Of a DNA stretch of 64,000 bases, positions 60,724 to 64,000 are shown in pieces. The notes below the pieces were generated by a model that made no database searches, had not been told where the DNA came from, and saw only the letters and a program-made list of their open reading frames with translations. The position numbers and the translations under genes are program-made. How positions within the stretch are numbered: the first letter of the stretch is position 1; each line of letters begins with the position of its first letter. This stretch comes from Occultella kanbiaonis (GTDB taxonomy: Bacteria; Actinomycetota; Actinomycetes; Actinomycetales; Beutenbergiaceae). Where the stretch lies: contig NZ_CP046175.1 of NCBI RefSeq assembly GCF_009708215.1, positions 3,224,001-3,288,000 on the forward strand, read 5' to 3'.

Positions 60724-61515
60724 GTGAGGCTGCGTCGCACCACGCGCCGCAGGTTGGTGCGCGGCGCACTGTACGCAGCGTTCGTCGCCGCCCTCATCGT
60801 GGTCGTTCTCGCGGCGGACTGGCAACGGTTCGCGCAGTACTTCCTCCAGTGGGACATCGCGCGGGAACAGTTCCCCGAGATCATCACGATCGCCCTCAAG
60901 AACACGCTGGTGTTCACAGTCGTGTCGTTCGTCGGGGGGCTGCTCGTGGGCACCCTGATGGCGCTGATGAAACTGTCGAGCATCCGCCCCTACCGCTGGT
61001 TCGCGACGGCCTACATCGAGTTGTTCCGAGGGCTGCCGGCGCTGCTGACGATCTTCGCGTTCGCGTACATGCTGCCGATCGCGTTCGGTGTCAAACTGCC
61101 GTTCGCACCGGTCGGCGCCGGCCTGCTCGGTCTGATCGTCGTGGCGGGCGCCTACATGGCCGAGGTGATCCGGGCGGGCATCCAGGCGGTGCCGAAGGGG
61201 CAGACCGAGGCGTCGCGCTCGCTGGGCATGTCCCCGCTGAAGACGACGTTCTTCGTGATCCTGCCGCAAGGGTTGCGGATCATCATCCCGCCGCTGACCA
61301 ACGAGTTCGTCCTGCTGCTGAAGGACACGTCGCTGTTGTTCATCGCGGGCTCCACGATCTTCACGAAGGAGCTGACCACGTTCGCGCGCGACGCCACCAC
61401 GACCAACAGCAACGGCACGGTGCTCGTGATGGCAGCCATGCTCTACCTGCTGGTGACGATCCCGCTGACCCGGGTCGTCGCCTACCTCGAGCGACGGATG
61501 GCGAGGGCACGATGA
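60724..61515 (+). CDS. amino-acid ABC transporter permease
   Basis: A 263-residue HisMQ-type permease with about five helices and the EAA loop '[20 protein letters not shown]' (about 161-180). '[19 protein letters not shown]' is the family signature. The GTG start is 25 bases after the binding-protein gene. The stop overlaps the ATPase start by four bases. Confidence 0.93.
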   Translation: MRLRRTTRRRLVRGALYAAFVAALIVVVLAADWQRFAQYFLQWDIAREQFPEIITIALKNTLVFTVVSFVGGLLVGTLMALMKLSSIRPYRWFATAYIELFRGLPALLTIFAFAYMLPIAFGVKLPFAPVGAGLLGLIVVAGAYMAEVIRAGIQAVPKGQTEASRSLGMSPLKTTFFVILPQGLRIIIPPLTNEFVLLLKDTSLLFIAGSTIFTKELTTFARDATTTNSNGTVLVMAAMLYLLVTIPLTRVVAYLERRMARAR

Positions 61516-62297
61516 CCGGCTCAGCCACGCCGTCGGGCAGCGAACCGATGCTGCCGGTGCGGCCCGACGCACCGGCGATCGAGATCATCGACCTGCACAA
61601 GTCCTTCGGCGACAACGAGGTGCTCAAGGGCATCTCGCTGACGGTCCGACCGGGCGAGGTCGTCTGCGTGATCGGGCCATCGGGGTCCGGGAAGTCCACA
61701 CTGCTGCGGTCGGTCAACCTGCTCGAGGCGCCCACGGACGGGCAGATCCTCATCGAGGGCATCCCCATCCTCGATCCCGAGGTGGACGTCGACAGGGTCC
61801 GCACCCGGATCGGGATGGTGTTCCAGCAGTTCAACCTGTTCCCGCACATGACGGTGCTCGGCAACCTGTGCCTGGCCCAGCAGCGGGTGCTCGGCCGCAA
61901 GCGGGCCGAGGCCGAGTCGGTTGCGCGCGAGAACCTCGCGAAGGTCGGCCTCGCCGACCGCGAGGATGCCTACCCGGCGCACCTGTCCGGCGGCCAGCAG
62001 CAGCGGGTCGCGATCGCGCGGTCGCTGTCGATGAACCCGGACATGATGCTCTTCGACGAGCCGACCTCGGCGCTGGACCCCGAACTGGTGGGTGACGTGC
62101 TCGCGGTGATGCGGACGCTGGCGGACGAGGGGATGACGATGATGGTCGTGACCCACGAGATGGGCTTCGCCCGCGAGGTCGGCAACCGACTGATCTTCAT
62201 GGACGACGGCATGATCGTCGAGGAGGGCGACCCCCGCGAGGTGCTCACCAGCCCGCGCGAGCCGCGCACCCAGACCTTCCTGTCGAAGGTCCTCTGA
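61512..62297 (+). CDS. amino-acid ABC transporter ATP-binding protein
   Basis: A 261-residue GlnQ-type ATPase: Walker A 'GPSGSGKST' (about 55-63), Q-loop '[12 protein letters not shown]', signature '[15 protein letters not shown]' (about 155-169), Walker B '[13 protein letters not shown]', and switch His in 'VTHEMGFA'. A 20-residue N-terminal extension is present. It completes a binding protein-permease-ATPase importer of polar amino acids. Confidence 0.95.
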   Translation: MTGSATPSGSEPMLPVRPDAPAIEIIDLHKSFGDNEVLKGISLTVRPGEVVCVIGPSGSGKSTLLRSVNLLEAPTDGQILIEGIPILDPEVDVDRVRTRIGMVFQQFNLFPHMTVLGNLCLAQQRVLGRKRAEAESVARENLAKVGLADREDAYPAHLSGGQQQRVAIARSLSMNPDMMLFDEPTSALDPELVGDVLAVMRTLADEGMTMMVVTHEMGFAREVGNRLIFMDDGMIVEEGDPREVLTSPREPRTQTFLSKVL

Positions 62298-62341
62298 CGC
62301 CACGGTGCCACCGGAGCGTCAGGTCGGCACCGGCCCGGGTG

Positions 62342-62359
62342 GTGGATGAGCCGGCCGAT
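62342..62359 (+). repeat. 18-bp direct repeat, right copy (inside rnpB 3' end)
   Basis: Identical to 59,721-59,738. This copy is the functional 3' end of rnpB. Identical short repeats at the 3' end of an RNA gene and 2.6 kb away are the usual trace of site-specific insertion. Confidence 0.75.
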
Positions 62360-62718
62360 ACGCCGGGTTCTGTCCCGGACCGCGTGCGATCCGGGGGCGG
62401 CCATCCATCTACGACGTACGTTGCCGCACGCCTCCAGCGACCTACCCGGAAGCTCGGGCGAGCAGCCCTCGAACGCTTCCTGTCTGGTCTTGCTCCGGGT
62501 GGGGTTTACCTAGCCGCTTCGGTCACCCGATGCGCTGGTGGTCTCTTACACCACCGTTTCACCCTTACCGCTCCGGCGAACCGGGGCGGCGGTCTACTTT
62601 CTGTGGCACTGTCCCGCGGGTCACCCCGGGTGGGCGTTACCCACCACCCTGCCCTGTGGAGCCCGGACGTTCCTCGGCACGGATCACTCCGTGACGCGAC
62701 CGCCTGGCCGACTCATCC
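62344..62718 (-). ncRNA. rnpB: RNase P RNA
   Basis: Catalytic RNA of RNase P, which trims tRNA 5' ends. The P1 helix pairs 62,706-62,718 with 62,344-62,356 (13 bp with one G-T). Conserved segments are visible on the minus strand: 'GAGGAACGTCCGGGCTCCAC' near the 5' side, 'GGGCAGGGTG', and the 3' conserved 'AGACCAGACAGG'-like block before P1. The size of about 375 nt and the long GC-rich P12/P13-type arms fit actinobacterial type A RNA. Exact ends are estimated from P1. Confidence 0.92.
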
Positions 62719-62757
62719 GTGTGCGAGTCTAGCCCGCGGCGCGCCTACCCTGGGTCC

Positions 62758-63534
62758 GTGCTCATCCTGCTTCCCCCGTCCGAGGGCAAGACCTCACCCG
62801 CACGCGGCACGCCCGTGGATCTCACGTCCCTCAGCCACCCCGAGCTGTCCGAGCACCGCGAGCGGCTGCTCGACCTGGTGATCGATGCCAGCGCCCGCCC
62901 GGATGCCGCCCGGGTCCTCGACATCCCGCCGACCCTGACCGCCGAGATCGAGCACAACACGACGCTGCGGTCGGCGCCGGCGGCGCCCGCGGCGAAGGTC
63001 TACACGGGCGTTCTCTATGCGGCCGCCGGTCTGGACGCCCTGACCGGGACCGCCCGACGGCGGGCGAACCGTTCCGTACGGATCGTGTCCGGACTGTGGG
63101 GGGTGCTGGCGCCGACTGACCGGATCCCGGCGTATCGCACCTCCATCTGTGCGAAACTGCCCGGCATCGGCGAGCTGACCCAGTACTGGGCGCCCGCACT
63201 CAAGCAGACCCTCGGGGAGGACTGGGGCGTGGTGATCGACTCCCGGTCCTCCAGCTACCTGCCCACCTGGCGGCCGCCGTCGGGCCTGCCGTGGCTCACG
63301 GTGCGGGTGGTGCAGATCCGCGACGGCAAGCCGTCCGTGGTCTCCCACTTCGCCAAGCACACCCGCGGCGTGCTCACCCACCACCTGCTCACCCGGCCCG
63401 GCGCCCCGCCGCGCACCCCGGCGCAGGTGCTCGCCGCGGCGCAGGAACTGATCCCGACCGTGCTGCGTGAGGCGAGCCTGCTCCCCCGCGCCGGCCGGAC
63501 CGGCCCGGACACCCTGGAGCTCGTCCTGGCGTGA
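62758..63534 (+). CDS. yaaA: YaaA-family peroxide stress protein (DUF328)
   Basis: A 258-residue protein. 'LILLPPSEGKTSP' at the N-terminus, 'VYTGVLYAAAGLDAL' and 'SGLWGVLAPTDRIPAYR' are characteristic of YaaA, which in E. coli limits free iron and DNA damage under peroxide stress. The fold has a helix-hairpin-helix-like DNA-binding cleft. The GTG at 62,758 places the conserved 'LLPPSEGK' at residues 4-11 and is preferred over an in-frame upstream ATG. Confidence 0.9.
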   Translation: MLILLPPSEGKTSPARGTPVDLTSLSHPELSEHRERLLDLVIDASARPDAARVLDIPPTLTAEIEHNTTLRSAPAAPAAKVYTGVLYAAAGLDALTGTARRRANRSVRIVSGLWGVLAPTDRIPAYRTSICAKLPGIGELTQYWAPALKQTLGEDWGVVIDSRSSSYLPTWRPPSGLPWLTVRVVQIRDGKPSVVSHFAKHTRGVLTHHLLTRPGAPPRTPAQVLAAAQELIPTVLREASLLPRAGRTGPDTLELVLA

Positions 63535-63560
63535 CCCGCCGGCGATCGTGATCGGGCAGG

Positions 63561-64000
63561 TCAGCGGGTCCGGTAGTGCGCGTAGATCAGCCCGCTGGCG
63601 AACGCGCGCTCCTCGACCAGGTCGAGATCAAGGCGTACGCCGTCGGGGAAGAACCGCTTGCCGCCGCCGACCACGCTCGTGGTGATGAACAGGTGATACT
63701 CATCCACCAGGCCCGCCGCGATCGCCTGGGCCGCGAGGTTCGGACCGTCGACGCTGAGGTCGTGATCGGACTCGGCCTTGAGCGTGCGCACCGCGTCCGG
63801 ATCGAAGCTCCGCTCGATCCTGGTCCTCTCGCTGGAGACCGACTCCAGCGTCGTGGAGTACACGACCTTCTCCGCGGCCTGCCAGTCGCGGGCGTACTGC
63901 AGGATGTGCGGCGGCACCTCGGGCAACTCGTGCGCCGTCTCCCAGAAGACCATCGTCTCGTACATCCGCCGGCCGTAGAGGAACGTGCCCACGTCGCGGA
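63561..64000 (-). CDS. dihydrofolate-reductase/RibD C-terminal-like protein, cut by window edge
   Basis: The visible 146 residues form most of a RibD_C/YyaP-type domain: 'FLYGRRMYETMVFWE', 'KVVYSTTLES', 'DLSVDGPNLAAQAIAAGLVDEY' split over strand and helix, and 'VVGGGKRFFPDG', which is the NADPH-binding GGG segment. The N-terminus lies beyond position 64,000. Such small reductase-like proteins are common in actinobacteria and usually lack a proven substrate. Confidence 0.85.
   Translation of the reverse strand, partial: RDVGTFLYGRRMYETMVFWETAHELPEVPPHILQYARDWQAAEKVVYSTTLESVSSERTRIERSFDPDAVRTLKAESDHDLSVDGPNLAAQAIAAGLVDEYHLFITTSVVGGGKRFFPDGVRLDLDLVEERAFASGLIYAHYRTR

Overview
The window is high-GC DNA with GTG starts, actinobacterial gene neighbours (glnE next to a GlnA2-type glutamine synthetase, polyphosphate glucokinase, bacterial Ku, GPP34, rnpB in the actinobacterial form) and short, often 1-8 nt overlapping operons. 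This fits an actinomycete chromosome, most likely a member of the Micrococcales. I cannot name the genus from sequence alone.

Positions 1-10,980 are an accessory block with lower GC and less biased codon use than the rest, made almost only of defence-type genes. It holds a DUF262 (ParB/Srx-like) protein with a HEPN RNase, an EVE/PUA-HNH nuclease, a PD-(D/E)xK plus DUF2075 helicase, a stand-alone reverse transcriptase with a strong hairpin in its leader, and, divergent from it, a translationally coupled pair: a single-HKD PLD nuclease with an EVE-like tail and a second EVE-like/HNH nuclease. A DUF4839 membrane protein closes the block. Three nucleases carrying modified-base-reader-like domains beside a reverse transcriptase is the most interesting part of the window.

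Positions 11,175-18,243 are housekeeping: glnE-glnA2, nadE, panB. Positions 18,332-19,915 hold the NHEJ protein Ku followed by two small genes, then an APH-type kinase (20,044-21,048). Positions 21,139-29,602 form an alpha-glucoside uptake and hydrolysis operon: ROK regulator, two ABC permeases, lipoprotein binding protein, GH31 and GH13, with no dedicated ATPase. Positions 29,703-36,956 are mixed small genes: MazEF-type toxin-antitoxin, a TolB-like propeller, RidA divergent from a WYL regulator, a BtrH_N/DUF4872 protein, an apparent pseudokinase, and one gene enclosed by 17-bp inverted repeats.

Positions 37,004-44,368 carry cell-envelope functions: a 1,495-residue LPxTG-anchored DUF11-repeat protein and an Amidase_3 protein, then ppgK. 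Positions 44,519-52,283 are a complete kdp potassium system (smORF-kdpF-A-B-C-D-E), including kdpF and an upstream 36-residue membrane peptide, both too short for routine gene calling. Positions 52,543-57,735 hold a secreted GDPD-like protein, a MerR regulator facing a textbook 19-bp-spacer MerR promoter that drives a small membrane protein and GPP34, then RtcB RNA ligase, its tail gene and a TraR/DksA-like protein.

Positions 57,775-58,352 are a tRNA cluster (Gly-TCC, Arg-ACG, Leu-CAG, a degenerate Ser-like tRNA, Arg-CCG). After it come a VapBC pair, an amino-acid ABC transporter bracketed by 18-bp direct repeats (one is the 3' end of rnpB), rnpB itself, yaaA, and a RibD/DHFR-like gene cut by the right edge.
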